A stretch of DNA of 64,000 nt from Sipunculus nudus (Eukaryota; Annelida; Sipuncula; Golfingiida; Sipunculidae), in assembly GCA_026874595.1 (NCBI GenBank), contig CM049312.1, positions 51,647,429-51,711,428 on the forward strand, in the 5' to 3' direction. Below the pieces are notes generated by a model that did not search any database, was not told the DNA's origin, and worked only from the letters and a program-made list of their open reading frames with translations. Positions 22,431 to 33,083 of this stretch are shown here, piece by piece. A program made the translations under genes and the position numbers. Numbering within the stretch: the first letter of the stretch is position 1; each line of letters begins with the position of its first letter.

Positions 22431-23485
22431 CGACTAAACAGCGGCCTATCAGAGCCATTTTCCATCAGCAATAGGGTGAGGCAGAGTTGCGTCCTGGCAC
22501 CAACTCTGTTCATCATCTTCTTTAGTATGATGCTAAAGCATGCCAGACAAAGACGGTGTTTACATCAGGTACCGTACAACCTTATCGCTGGTGATGCTGC
22601 CCTGGTTGCCCACAAAGAGCGAGCCTTGCAGCGCATCATATCCTGTTTTGCAGAGGCTGTACAGCTCTTCGGACTAGAAGCCAGCCTGAAAAAGACAGGG
22701 ATCCTCCCCGAACCTGCACCTCGGTAAAATACCGCCCTCCCCATATCACAATGGGCGAAACAGAACTCATATTAGTACAGCAGTTCACGTAACCAGGGTG
22801 CACCATCTCGTCTGATACCCGGGTTGACAAGGATATCGACAACAGATTAGCGAAGGCGAACAGTGCATTTGGTAGACTGTACAAACGCGTATGGAACATG
22901 CAACTGAACCAGAGCCCCAAGATCAGGGCTGTCGTACTCACTTACCTTCTATATTGATCCGAGTCGTCAGTCACCTACCGCAACAACCTACGATTCCATG
23001 GGCGTTGCCATCAGCGCTGCCTTCGCAGTATCCTGAATATTCACTTGAGTGGTTTCATTACAAACGTCAAGGTCCTCGAACTGACAGGAGTCACCAGCAT
23101 TGAATCCATGCTGACGAAGTCTCAACTACGCTGATCAGGGCACGTTTCCAGGATGGAATCACGCACGGTTAACTTTCCACAGGCTAGCGCGACAGAGGGG
23201 CACCAAGGACTGCCCTAGTGCCTGTCACATCGACAACCGCCAATTGTCTATACTTGCTGCAAACGTGGCACCTGGCGACACACCATCAACAAGGCTGTTT
23301 CCTCTTTTGAGAACACCCGTAATGCCACCCTCGAGCAAAAACGACAGAGTAGTGTAAACCGTGCAACTGCGGCACTAAACTCACCAGGTATTCAATTGCT
23401 ACCACTGCAACCAATCCTATGGATCCCGCATCGACCTTGGCAGTCATGAGCGTGCCTATATTCGACGTCGACGACCATCGTCATG
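22431..23485 (+). pseudogene. LINE reverse transcriptase fragment with C-terminal zinc finger
   Basis: Non-LTR retrotransposon RT, second half. RVRQSCVLAPTLFIIFFSMM is RT motif B-like. The catalytic FADD box reads IAGDAALVAH, so the first Asp is Gly. Downstream are the typical KANSAFGRLYKRVW, CHQRCLRSILN and SHVSRME-like blocks across several frames, and a C-terminal FNCYHCNQSYGSRIDLGSHE finger at about 23390-23450. Stops and frameshifts are frequent. The protein style matches the widespread LINE group whose members are often misannotated as craniofacial development protein 2-like. It is a dead fragment. Confidence 0.75.
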
Positions 23486-23922
23486 GTCTTTGTTTGCGAA
23501 GCCAAGCCGTGATATGAACTCACAAAAACATGAACAGAATCACAAAAAATTTCAGGGCAACTCGGAGTTATTTGACTTATCAGTCTCAAATGTTGCATTT
23601 CCATTCGTCTTTGACAGGGTTCTGGTACAAAAAAACTGGTGGCGCACCGACAATATTTTTTGTGTGAATCAATCTGTGCTTTTGTTTGAGTGAAAAACAC
23701 TAAGTTCATGCCTGCCTCTGTGATTCGGAGTTGCTTGTTGACTCTTGAAGTCAGGGACTTCATGAGTACAAATAGACCTGAGTTTTTTCTTAACCTTGCC
23801 GAAAAGAATAGGGCCATGTATCTGCGGAAAGCACTTGCTGAACCAAGTGTGGCAACACCTCTGTGTATGGAGATGACCTTTTATTAGTTTGAGAATGTTG
23901 TTAGATGTTGTCACCAGAGGAC
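23486..23922. other. no recognisable feature
   Basis: Open frames exist on both strands (for example minus 23392-23817) but none shows a domain motif. Confidence 0.35.
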
Positions 23923-23971
23923 TGTGACTAAGTTATTGTATTGCATGCTCTAGTAGGGAGTATGACCAGAC
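23923..23971 (+). repeat. 5' LTR start, truncated
   Basis: TGTGACTAAGTTATTGTATT and the following bases match the sequence beginning at 25989. Only about 49 bp are shared before the copy breaks off. Confidence 0.55.
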
Positions 23972-24021
23972 TTTTTGTAAGGCACTGGAAGAAGATCAAC
24001 CGTTAGCTCCGTACTGGAAAC

Positions 24022-24303
24022 TTGCTTAGTCTGCTAGCGGAAGTGATGGCACTTTCCGGGTTAAGGACGTGTTGTAAACACGGAGATCTGGATGGATCAA
24101 GGATCATGGTACTCCAGTCGTCAGTTACGGACTGCCGTATGGAGATGAGCTTCGAGGAGATTATGCCGGGCCATCATGGCATAGATCTTACAAAAGAGCG
24201 TGTAAGTACCAAGTTCGACTGGAAGGGGATGTGCGGCGACATTGCAGAGTTCTGTAGGTCGTGTACCATTTGTCAGACAAAAGCTGAACCTCACAGCATC
24301 TTT
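24022..24303 (+). pseudogene. integrase zinc-binding (HHCC) domain fragment
   Basis: The pattern GHHGIDLTKERVSTKFDWKG followed by FCRSCTICQ is the H2C2 zinc domain at the N terminus of Ty3/gypsy integrases. The catalytic DDE core is absent: the frame stops at 24303 and the next recognisable sequence is the spacer leading into RT. It lies upstream of RT, as in Gmr1-type elements. Confidence 0.7.
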
Positions 24304-25840
24304 TAATAGCAGTCACCTTGAGTACGAACGAGCCCGTACAAGACCCAGATTTTGCGGATTGTAAAAACTGAAACTCCCTAAGTTGGAGAACTAAATTTTG
24401 AGGGAGTAGATGAAACCTCCCATGTGTCGCAGCCAAACTGAACGTGATATACAGGTTAATGCTGAGCAAGGCAAGCACCAACGGCGCGAGATACACGATC
24501 TGTTAACCAGTATGGGAAAGTATTTACAAATATCGCCAAACTCATCGATGTCATCGAATGTAATATTCGTCTCACATCCGATACACCTATGAAATCGAAA
24601 CCATATCGTGTTCCATTTGAGTTGAGAGAGACCATGCGATCAAAATCAACGAGATTTTAGAGTTAGGCATAATCAAAAAGTCGGAGTCGAGGTTTGTGTC
24701 ACCTTGTATTATGCTGCATAAACCAGTCGGAAAGATCATATTCATGATCAGATACCATAAGTTGAACCAGTCGGTCATATTCGATCAAAACCGATGCTGG
24801 AGCCGGAAACACTGTTAACCGAAGTAGCCAAAAGCCAATACTTTACCAAGACCTATCTGACGAAAGGCCACTGGCAGATTCCGATGTCGGAGGAATCTAG
24901 ATACAAAACAGCAGTCGTAACACCTGACGGACATTACAAGTTCAGGGTAATGTCGTTTGGATTAGTGACGGCAGGGGCAGTATTTACCCGCATGATGTGG
25001 AAGTTTTTCAGTGACATGCCGAATGTGATCTGCTACATAGACGACGTGATAGTACAAACGGAATCGTGGGACGTGCATGTAAAAACACTCGCAGAAGTGC
25101 TAGCTAGATTAGGGCGAGGCAACCTTTCGGCTAACCATCGAAAACATTTGTAGGTCAAAGCAGTTAGAATTTTTAGGCCACCTTGTGCGCACCGAATACT
25201 TAGCTCCTAACTGTCGCTCCTTAAGAAAATCCAAAGCACAGAAAGACCGAAAATCAAGAAAGCCTTGGAAGCTTTTCTAGGCCCTACCGGTTCAGCCAAC
25301 GGTTCAGCTAACGGACCTTACGCGGAAAGGACAGCCTAACAAACTGGATTCGATTAGGTCAAGGAGAATGCGTAGAACTCATTTAAAGCTAAGCTGGAAA
25401 TCCTCCCATTCTGATACTTCCAGATTTCAGAAAACGGTTTAACCTGAAATGCATAGCGTCAGATGTCGGAAATGGAAGTATCCTTATGCAGGAACACGGT
25501 GGGATGATGCATCTGATAGCTTATGCTATCAGGAAATTACTGGCTAGAGAGAGAAATAACTCTACAATTGAGAGAGAGAGAGAGAGAGAGAGTGTTTGGA
25601 AATTGTTTGGGCCCTTCAGCAATATTAGAGGTCATGTAGACGGTTCATGATTCAAAGAGACTAAAGACTTATCAACTGTATAGGCAAAGCCAAGTACGAA
25701 AACATGAGAGTAATGAGATGGACTTTAGTAATGCAGGAGTTTAGATTTGAGACACAGGCTGTTTCTGGCAAATAAAACAATGGCCAGACCTTTAAGCAGA
25801 TTACCAGAGAGTTATATTGTGGATATTGTGGATACTTGTT
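24304..25840 (+). pseudogene. reverse transcriptase and RNase H fragment
   Basis: A spacer (NEPVQDPDFADCK, then EIHDLLTSMGK) leads into RT (NIRLTSDTPMKSKPYRVP; GHWQIPMSEESRYKTAVVTP; MSFGLVTAGAVF; the catalytic YIDD at 25034-25045). RNase H follows (ASDVGNGSILMQEHGG; AYAIRKLLARERN). The frame breaks many times. At 25571-25591 a run of (GA)n lies exactly where the conserved TIE(K/R)EC motif should be; its 23-nt length shifts the frame. The final part (VMRWTLVMQEF, then a GK-NNG-like sequence) is the end of RNase H. Confidence 0.75.
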
Positions 25841-25988
25841 AAGACCGTAAATGTGAGTTGTATAATGTTTTCACATAACTCGTAATGGATTGGTATTGTA
25901 TAATGTCTTCACAAAAAATGTAATGGATCGATACTGCGTATCGAGAAAATACTGTGTATTTTCTTTTAAAGGGACGAGTGATGGGGGT

Positions 25989-26355
25989 TGTGACTTAGTG
26001 ATTGTATTGTATATTCTAGCAGGGAGTTTAACCAGATGATTGTGTTGATAATTTTATAGTACATTTATATGGAGTATCATGTTTTGAGAACTTTGATTAG
26101 TGAGCACACGTGACTCGTTCGATGTTAATTTAAGTTCAGTTTAATTCCCTGCGAGCCTTCTTTGATTGCCGGTCTCTATAGGAAAGATTGTTTGTTGTAG
26201 ACTTCAAAGGATGTGCACATGTTTTGTTTGGTTTTCCCAGGGTTTTGTCTCCTGAGTCGTGCCCATATAAAAATTCATGTAATAATTGGCAGTCGGCATA
26301 ATAGGAAGTGGTGATTGGCCAGAAGACGGTCAGGACTTGTGATGTCAGCAAGCAT
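25989..26355 (+). repeat. 3' LTR (left part) of the Gmr1-like remnant
   Basis: It follows a purine-rich tract (GGGACGAGTGATGGGGGT) and starts TGTGACTTAG. A TATA-like TATAAAAA is at 26266-26273. It is interrupted at 26356-26360 by insertion of the Mag-like element, with the duplicated target GTATA. Confidence 0.55.
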
Positions 26356-26360
26356 GTATA

Positions 26361-26543
26361 TATTACATCTACGACCGAGCATATTAATGGTGGCTGCGGG
26401 CAATACAACACCAACTCGATTTTTGACTGAACACGTGTTTATTTCACTCCAGAGCCAACTCGACTTCTCACCAGATGGCGCTATCATCAAACACAGGGAC
26501 CAGCCCTGAAACACCTTACTGAGTCCAGTATCAATATATCACA
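26361..26543 (-). repeat. 3' LTR of Mag-like element
   Basis: 180 of 183 positions match the right LTR. On the minus strand it starts TGTGATATATTG and ends GATGTAATA, so the 3' terminus is TA rather than the common CA. Confidence 0.9.
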
Positions 26544-26544
26544 T

Positions 26545-26565
26545 ACCTCCCCCCTAAGTTTTACA
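26545..26565 (-). other. polypurine tract
   Basis: On the minus strand a G-rich purine run (TTAGGGGGGAGG) lies immediately upstream of the 3' LTR, where plus-strand DNA synthesis is primed. Confidence 0.7.
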
Positions 26566-26778
26566 GTTACGTACATGTGTAGCGGTATTATCCAATATTT
26601 CCATATCTAGCAAGCAGTTTTCAATACTGAATGTCCATTATCTGGATTTTTATCATGAAAATGATATGAAAGAAACATACAAAAACTTAACTAACTAATG
26701 GAGTTCAGGGTAGACTGCCATCCCTCCAAATAGTAGAACAAGGCATTATTCTGGCCTTTTGGGTGTTTTACCAACTAA

Positions 26779-27930
26779 CTACCTAGTATCGTACTGTTGA
26801 AGATAAGCTGGCGCTTTCTTGATACGAGAAGAACGCCTCAGGTTTTGATTCTCTGGCTGCTCTTGAATATCTGTTGAAATATTTTGATTTTCAGCAACTG
26901 CAGCTGGAGTATCCTGTTCGGGTGTCTCTACTGATTCGGTTGTAATGTCGACGGGTACAATTGGTTCTTCCGCCGCTGCACCAATCACGGGATCAGCTAA
27001 ATAGCTTTTACGGATTTGGTATTGGTGTCTACGCACATAATTTCCGGTTGACAGCTGAACTTTATACGAAACTGGACCAGTATCGCGAACAACCTCTCCT
27101 GGTATCCAGCGTGGTCCACTTCGAAAATTCTCTACGAGTACCCTTTCCCCGGGTTTGAAAGGTCGTAACTTACAGTGAAGACTCCGATAATCCTGTTGAA
27201 CTTGTTGTTTGGCCTGTACTCTGTCAGCTAAATTCGGAAACAACAAATCCAGACGAGTGGACAATTTCCGTCCCATGAGAAGTTCCACTGGAGATACCCC
27301 TGTTGTAGCATGTGGTGTCACCCTATATCTGAACAGAATTCTGGCTACTCTGGTCTCTAAAGATCCATCCTGCTCACTGGTCTTTTTCATGGCATCTTTA
27401 AAAGTCTGTACAGCTCTCTCAGCGAGACCATTTGAGCTGGGGTGATACGGTGATATGTATGTCACACGTATGCCATTTTGCTTCATGAAGTGTTTGTATT
27501 GCTCACTAACAAAACAAGGTCCATTATCTGATACACATTGGCTTGGCAACCCATGCGTCGCAAACATGGTGCGCAGGCTCTTAACAGTAGCTTCAGCTGT
27601 TGAGGAGTTTTGAATGCAAACTTCTTACAACTTTGAATGTGCATCCACCACTATGAGAAACATCTTTCCTAGGAATGGTCCTGCATAGTCTAAGTGTAGG
27701 CGAGTCCATGGACGTGATGGATATTCCAATGGATGCAAAGGAGCTTTTGCTGGTGCCTTTCTGTTTTCTTGACAAACTGAACATTGTTTAACTGTATCTT
27801 CCAAATTCTGGTCTATGCACGGCCACCAGACATAGCTTCTTGCTAGTTCCTTCATGTGACAAATACCTGGATGTGTTTGGTGTAGCTCCTTGATGATCAT
27901 TTCCTGTCCTTTCTTTGGAACTACCACTCG
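26779..27930 (-). pseudogene. integrase of Mag-like element
   Basis: The zinc domain (HPGICHMKELARSYVWWPCI; CSVCQ) is followed by the catalytic core. The first Asp is in LHLDYAGPF, the second in VSDNGPCFVSEQY and the Glu in NGLAERAVQTFKDA, so all three catalytic residues are present. The C-terminal part (PGERVLVENFRSG) ends with an RRSSRIKKAP basic tail. A frame change near 27570-27620 separates the first and second halves. The start of the integrase is cut by the LINE fragment on its right. Confidence 0.85.
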
Positions 27931-27944
27931 ATGTCCCCATAAAA

Positions 27945-28370
27945 TACCTTAGGACCTTATAAGATACTATAAATTCATACCCTAACACTGAGACCGATCT
28001 TTTGTGAAAAACTATAAAGTGTAATGAAAGAGGATCCTCCATATATCATACAGCGCAGTTAGAGAAAGAGCGATTGGCGGTGATAAAAACCTTAGAAACT
28101 AAATTAAATATTTTGAAAGGGAATTTGAAAATTTCTGGAAATGAAAACATCAAAGAAGAATTGAATAAAGTGGAACCTCAGCTAGAGAGAGTGATTAAAG
28201 AAAACTAGTGGTGCCATGTTCAGGTCCAAGTTGAGTTATTATGATAATGGCGAGACATATACAAAATATTTCTTTATAAAGAAAAAGCGGAATTTTAATT
28301 ATAAATTGATATTTTAACTTAAATCTGCTAAAGGTATACACTGTTACTGAGCCCACGCTTATTCTACATA
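27945..28370 (+). mobile_element. LINE ORF2 linker fragment inside the Mag-like element
   Basis: About 420 bp, over 90% identical by eye to 35051-35469. On the + strand it codes the coiled linker between endonuclease and RT of an L1-like LINE (KLNILKGNLKISGNENIKEE). It replaces the end of RNase H and the spacer before integrase, with loss of gypsy sequence at the junctions. Both this copy and the other share CCCACGCTTATTCTACA near the right boundary. Confidence 0.8.
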
Positions 28371-29271
28371 ATCTAGTATAATCATATCCTGCTAGCATCA
28401 GTGCCCAGCGAATGATTCTTGGTGAGGCCATTGTAGGTATAGCCTTATCTTTACCAAGTAATCCCAGTAATGGTTTGTGATCTGTATTGATCACAGTACT
28501 TCGGCCGTAAACATACTGATGGAACTTCTTCATTCCGAACACCACCGCTAATGCTTCTTTGTCTAGCTGTGAATAATTTCTTTCAGCCTTAGCCAGTGAT
28601 CTGGAAGCATATGCAATGGGTCTGTTTGTACCATCTGCATCCGAATGTGATATTACTACACCAACACCATACGGCGAAGCGTCACAGTCCATGATTAATT
28701 CCCTCTCACTATCATAATGGATCAACAATTTTGCACTGGTCAACAGTCCTTTGGCTTTCTCAAAAGCTTCATGCTGCTCAGAACCCCACTGCCATGTTGT
28801 TTGTTTTCTCAATAGTGCGTGCAGTGGTTCTAGCACTGTAGATAGATTTGGCACATCCATATGATAAAAGTTGAGCATACCTAAAAATGCCTTCAGTTCA
28901 GTGGTATTTCTAGGTTCTGGGGCTTCAATGATTGCTTTGATGTTTGTGGGTGAAGGCTTTGTTCCTTCCGCAGTGATCACACTTCCACAATATGTCACTT
29001 CGGGTTTCAGGTATGAGCACTTAGAAGCCTTCAGCCTGATATTGGCCTCTGCCAATCTTTCAAGTACCTTTGAAAGATTCTCCAGGTGACTCGTGCCATC
29101 TCTCCCTGAAACTAAGATATCATCAAGTCTCACTATTACATATGGAATGTCCTTTAACAAGTTCTAAATCGCCCTTTGGAAAATTCCCGGTCCTGATTTG
29201 ACACCGAACGGGAGACAATTTGGCTTAAAAAGTCCTTTATGGGTACTGATGGTTAAAACATTTTTGATTCC
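28371..29271 (-). pseudogene. RT C-terminal half and RNase H of Mag-like element
   Basis: The RT active site reads VRLDDILVSG (about 29110-29140), with Arg where Tyr is usual. Thumb and connection motifs follow (LKASKCSYLKPEVTYCGSVI; TELKAFLGMLNFY), then RNase H (IMDCDASPYGVGVVIS; AYASRSLAKAERNYSQLDKE; TDHKPLLGLL). The frame breaks between 29160 and 29271, and a stop follows QIELD. It ends at GYDYT against the inserted LINE fragment. Confidence 0.85.
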
Positions 29272-30119
29272 TAATCAAGCTCAATTTGATAATATGCCTG
29301 GCTCAAGTCTAGTTTGGTGAATCTCTGTCCACCCCCTAGAACAGTTAACAAGTCTTCTGTTTTGGGGATTGGGTGTCTATCGAACTGAGAGACTTTATTG
29401 ACGGTGGCTTTATAGTCTCCACGTATTCGTATCTTGTCCCCTTTAACAACCGGCACGATGGCTGCGGCCCAGTCTAAATGCATCACCGGTGTCAAGATTC
29501 CACATTTCACCTGACGGTCTAACTCTTCACTTATTTTCTCTCTACGAGAATATGGAACCGGTCTTGCTTTGAAGAAAATAGGGTTTGTATTTGGCTGTAT
29601 TTGTATTTTTGCTTTCACATCTGTCATGCAACCAAGTTCCTCTTTAAACACCTCAGCATATTTAGTCAACACATGGTTCAGATCAGTTGAAGTGTGAAGC
29701 TGTTTGATTTCAAACATATTCCACCAATCCAATTGCAAATCAGCTAGCCAGTCTCTTCCTAGTATGCATGGTCTATCACCTCTAACTGCCCAAGCTGTCA
29801 AGTGTTTTGTCTGTGTCTTATAACTAAGTTGTGCCTGAACCTCTAGTTTACCCAAAACTTCAACAGTTTCACCAGTGTATGTTTTGAGTTTCACATCACC
29901 AGACTGTAAATCTGTATCTAACTTTCTGTAAGTTGCTTCATTCACTAAGGTTACACTAGCACCTGTGTCAACTTCAAATGTTTCATTTACTCCATTAAGC
30001 TTAATGTCCACCATATATGGATTATTCACTGGTTTATCTATTCTGTACACTCTATACACTTCTCTTTGCTCACTAAAAAATAGCATACTCATCTTGTTCA
30101 TCATGATGATGATCATCAT
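29271..30119 (-). pseudogene. protease and N-terminal RT of Mag-like element
   Basis: The aspartic protease has VDTGASVTLV and CILGRDWL. RT follows with ARPVPYSRREKISEELDRQV, PVVKGDKIRIRGDYK and KLDLSQAYYQIELD, the last being RT motif A. The open frame is intact over about 282 codons. The ATG at its start lies in a repetitive ATGATG run and is unlikely to be a true start; the protein would be part of a gag-pol fusion. Confidence 0.85.
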
Positions 30120-30975
30120 CAGGCTCTTCTGATACCCAATGTGCTCTTGAAGATCTTTGTGACCTGTATTTCTCAGAACCTCTCTGTGTGTCCACCTCGT
30201 TTTGGCTTATCACCAGTGTAATTCCTGGGACCCTGCTTTTTCTCTTTCCTGAATCTACATTTAAGTGCTATGTGGCCTATCTTACCACAATTCCAGCACT
30301 CTTGATCTTTAAAACCACACTGATCTTGTGCATGAGATCCGCCACACCGATAACAATGCAACTGTCTATCCCTACCTTAAGTAGGTTTCACAGGGTTTTT
30401 ACTCTGGGGATGCCCCCCTCGATGAGTTAACTTGTACACTCTCTGCTGTACAGATGAGCCATGTAATTCTGTAGCATCTCTGGCAGCTACCTCCGTAGCA
30501 ATTGCAATTTCCGTGGCTTTCTGGAAGGTCAAGTGTTTTTCTGACTATAGTTTTCTCTGGAAATTGACATTATGGATGCCGGACACAAATTTATCACGTA
30601 GAGCCTCGTCTAGAAATGCCCATAACTGACAGTGCTGGGTGAGCTTTTTCAAGTCAGATACTTACTGCTGGATAGATACGCACTCTTTCTGGTCGTGTTT
30701 CCAGAAACGACACCTTTCAGCGATGACAAGGGGTGTGGGGGGAAAATGTCCATGCAAAATCCTCGAAAGTTTTATCTTTAGGTTTAGCTGGCGTGACCAG
30801 ATTTCTCAACAAAGCATAGGTCTTGCTGCTTATAGTGCTCAACAAAGCGGGGGCTTAATTGTTTGTCCTCATTAATTTCATTCACAAGAAAAAACTGTTC
30901 TAAACGCTCCTGATAGGAAGCCCAGTCCTCAGTATTTTCATTGAAAGCATCAATAGTCCCAATATAGCCAGCCAT
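30120..30975 (-). pseudogene. gag of Mag-like element
   Basis: It starts MAGYIGTIDAFNENTEDWAS at 30975, a typical gag N terminus of this clade. Several frameshifts follow. Two zinc knuckles are present at about 30265-30361: CYRCGGSHAQDQC (CX2CX3HX4C) and CWNCGKIGHIALKC (canonical CX2CX4HX4C). Confidence 0.8.
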
Positions 30976-31136
30976 GTTACCAGTTGGTCACAACCAAATG
31001 TCAAACAGTAACCTCGATAACCGCGGTCGAGCTCTGGGCGATAATGGGCGAATTACGGTATAACGTACTCACAGTGTTCATAAAACTTTAGTGACCACCT
31101 CAACGGAATTTCCAACGTCAACCCACGGAATCCACA

Positions 31137-31152
31137 GATCCTGCGTCGCCAA
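31137..31152 (-). other. primer-binding site region
   Basis: Directly after the 5' LTR on the minus strand is TTGGCGACGCAGGATC, the position and style of a tRNA primer-binding site in this clade. I cannot name the tRNA. Confidence 0.55.
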
Positions 31153-31335
31153 TATTACATCTACGACCGAGCATATTAATGGTGGCTGCGGGCAAGACAA
31201 CACCAACTCGATTTTTGACTGAACACGTTTTTATTTCACTCCAGAGCCAACTCGACTTCTCACCAGATGGCGCTAGCATCAAACACAGGGACCAGCCCTG
31301 AAACACCTTACTGAGTCCAGTATCAATATATCACA
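31153..31335 (-). repeat. 5' LTR of Mag-like element
   Basis: It is the same 183 bp as the left LTR, with three substitutions, flanked on the right by the duplicated target GTATA. Confidence 0.9.
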
Positions 31336-31340
31336 GTATA

Positions 31341-31790
31341 AGATGTGATTAAGACAAAATTCAGGACAACTGCCCGATCGAGAGTCAAGACAGCTGTGAG
31401 ATGATATCTATAAGCGTCGATTGTAGGTGTCTGAGGAAGGCCACGGTGAGGTTTCTGTAACGGATTTCAAAGAGAGTTTTTACCGACGTACTGGTAAGTC
31501 TGGCGATTTAAACCTGTTGTGAGCGCTTCCAGGAACAGGCCGATGACATTATTTAAACGTGTAACTGTGGAGGTACTGGATATCTCTGTGTGGAAGCTTA
31601 TTCGGTTACCTAGAGCTGGATGATTCCAGGACACATCAGCTTTGAAATACATTGGCTCTAAGTCAAATAGAATCAGCTGTGCAATAATTAGTAAGTACTG
31701 CGTGAATTCTGTCTTGATACCCGGACGTGTTTGACCCAAGTGGTGAATCTCCTGGTCCTGTGAGTACTTAATCCTTTGTGCCCATTATGA
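31341..31790. other. unassigned; possible continuation of the Gmr1-like 3' LTR
   Basis: This is where the interrupted LTR should resume. No second LTR copy is present in the window to confirm it. Confidence 0.3.
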
Positions 31791-31832
31791 AACTGTTAAA
31801 AACATGCAAGCAACAATGAATAAAGCTTAATG

Positions 31833-32440
31833 TTAAGTTTGAGAAACAACTGGCAGAAACAATTGGGGATCTGAAAAGTACACAGGAAAACATTCAACTA
31901 CAGAAATTGTTGCAACAAGCATGAAAGAAAGCTTTGAATTAACACAGTCCACAGTTGACAAACAAAATGATCGTTTAAAGCAGCTTGAAACAGAAAATAA
32001 AACACTGCGCTATGATATTTAAAGGCTCATGACAGAAAAATCAGAACAAACGAATAAGAAGGAACGGCAAGATACTTTTCTCTCTAAATTACTTAATTTC
32101 GTTGGGGTACCCGTAGAGCCAGGAGAAAACGCAAGGACGTTAGTTGTAGAAATAATAGAGGCTTTGCTGGGTGACAAAACAGGCACGCTCAGTCTGTGCT
32201 CAATGAACTTGAATATAATAGTCCACCGAACGCGAAGGTACTTCGCGAAAGGTCCAAGACAAATAATTTCCCGCTTGTTCAGAAAGGACGTACGGAACAA
32301 TATTTTCTGCAATGCCAAGGCAATGTGGCGAGGTCAGAACAACAAATTCTAGGCCACTGTGGATTTGCCTCAAGAAGATTACCTACTGAAGAAAAGAGCA
32401 CAGAAATAGATGAATGAGGAAAGCCAAATTATACAGAACC
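31833..32440 (+). pseudogene. LINE ORF1-like fragment (coiled coil plus RNA-binding domain)
   Basis: A coiled-coil region (KQLAETIGDLKSTQENIQ; RLKQLETENKTLR) is followed by NFVGVPVEPGENARTLVVEI and RRYFAKGPRQIISRLFRKDV. This is the layout of L1-like ORF1 proteins (Transposase_22). Frames shift several times. It lies on the same strand, upstream of the LINE ORF2 pieces starting at 33640, and may be their ORF1. Confidence 0.6.
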
Positions 32441-32825
32441 AGCTTATAACAGAGGGGAAGGTCGATCGTCCCATTTCTGGACAGACGAACTGAGTACACC
32501 AGCACCATGCTATTTAAATTAAACTTCTCCGTTTTTTTCTTGTCCTGTATCATGACTGAAATTGGCATCCGCCGTCTCAGTCATGGGCCTAACATAAGAC
32601 AAATTATCTGCAGTGCCACCCTTACCAGGGTCCCATATAATGACAGGATAAATTTTTAATATATCTGCCATTTAGACTATATAACTAACTGCGATGGAAA
32701 CCTCAGACGATATACGACATTATGGTTGCTCACCAATTTCTTTATATGACGCAGTAATCGTAGTTTACGGCTGTAATAACAGACATGTCAAACATAATTA
32801 CTTTTCCTTTCACGCCAGATAACAG

Positions 32826-33083
32826 CCGGCCTCTGATTGGTTCATTGTAGTAAACACTACCGTAAGGAACTTGCAACATCGAAATTGGTCCTTGTACGTG
32901 TCAAACAATGTAGCCAGCGTTTTAGGGAATAAAAGACAAGGGAAAAACGAGGGCAAAGAATCAGTTTAAAACATCCGGTGTCAACATCTGTCCTTGCAAG
33001 CACATGCTGACCCCTCCATAAATGGCGGCAACATGGATCGAGGCAAGGCTCCCTGTTCACGTGTATAATGTGAGAGTTCACAC
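32826..33083 (+). promoter_or_regulatory. candidate host promoter and first coding exon
   Basis: An inverted CCAAT box (CTGATTGGTTC) lies near 32835. ATGGCGGCAACATGG starts at 33022 and reads MAATWIEARLPVHVYNVRVH before a strong donor, AC|GTAAGT, at 33084. The short reading frame, start context and consensus donor look like a first exon. I recognise neither the protein nor any downstream exon, and surrounding sequence is transposon-derived. Confidence 0.3.

Larger units (their letters stand above)
23923..26355 (+). mobile_element. Gmr1-like Ty3/gypsy remnant (integrase before RT)
   Basis: The order on the + strand is LTR start (23923-23971), integrase zinc domain, linker, RT, RNase H, polypurine tract and 3' LTR (from 25989). 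The two LTR starts share TGTGACT-AG-TATTGTATTG and TCTAG-AGGGAGT over about 49 bp. The 5' LTR is truncated after that; gag, protease and the integrase core are missing. Ordinary Ty3/gypsy elements carry integrase after RNase H, whereas integrase-first order defines the Gmr1 group. The 3' LTR is split at 26356 by the Mag-like element and may continue from 31341. Confidence 0.65.
26361..31335 (-). mobile_element. complete Mag/K02A2.6-like Ty3/gypsy retrotransposon, nested
   Basis: This is a 4,975-bp element with 183-bp LTRs, a 5-bp target duplication GTATA (26356-26360 and 31336-31340), a primer-binding region next to the right LTR and a polypurine tract next to the left LTR. The minus-strand order is gag with two zinc knuckles, protease (DTGAS), RT, RNase H and integrase, the usual gypsy order. 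The LTRs differ at 3 of 183 sites, so insertion looks recent. Yet the coding region carries frameshifts, an in-frame stop, an RLDD in place of YxDD at the RT active site, and a foreign LINE fragment at 27945-28370. It sits inside the 3' LTR of the Gmr1-like remnant. Confidence 0.88.

Noticed and set aside
24022-25153. Functional integrase or RT gene
   Set aside because: The integrase core is missing, the frames are broken and a microsatellite disrupts RNase H.
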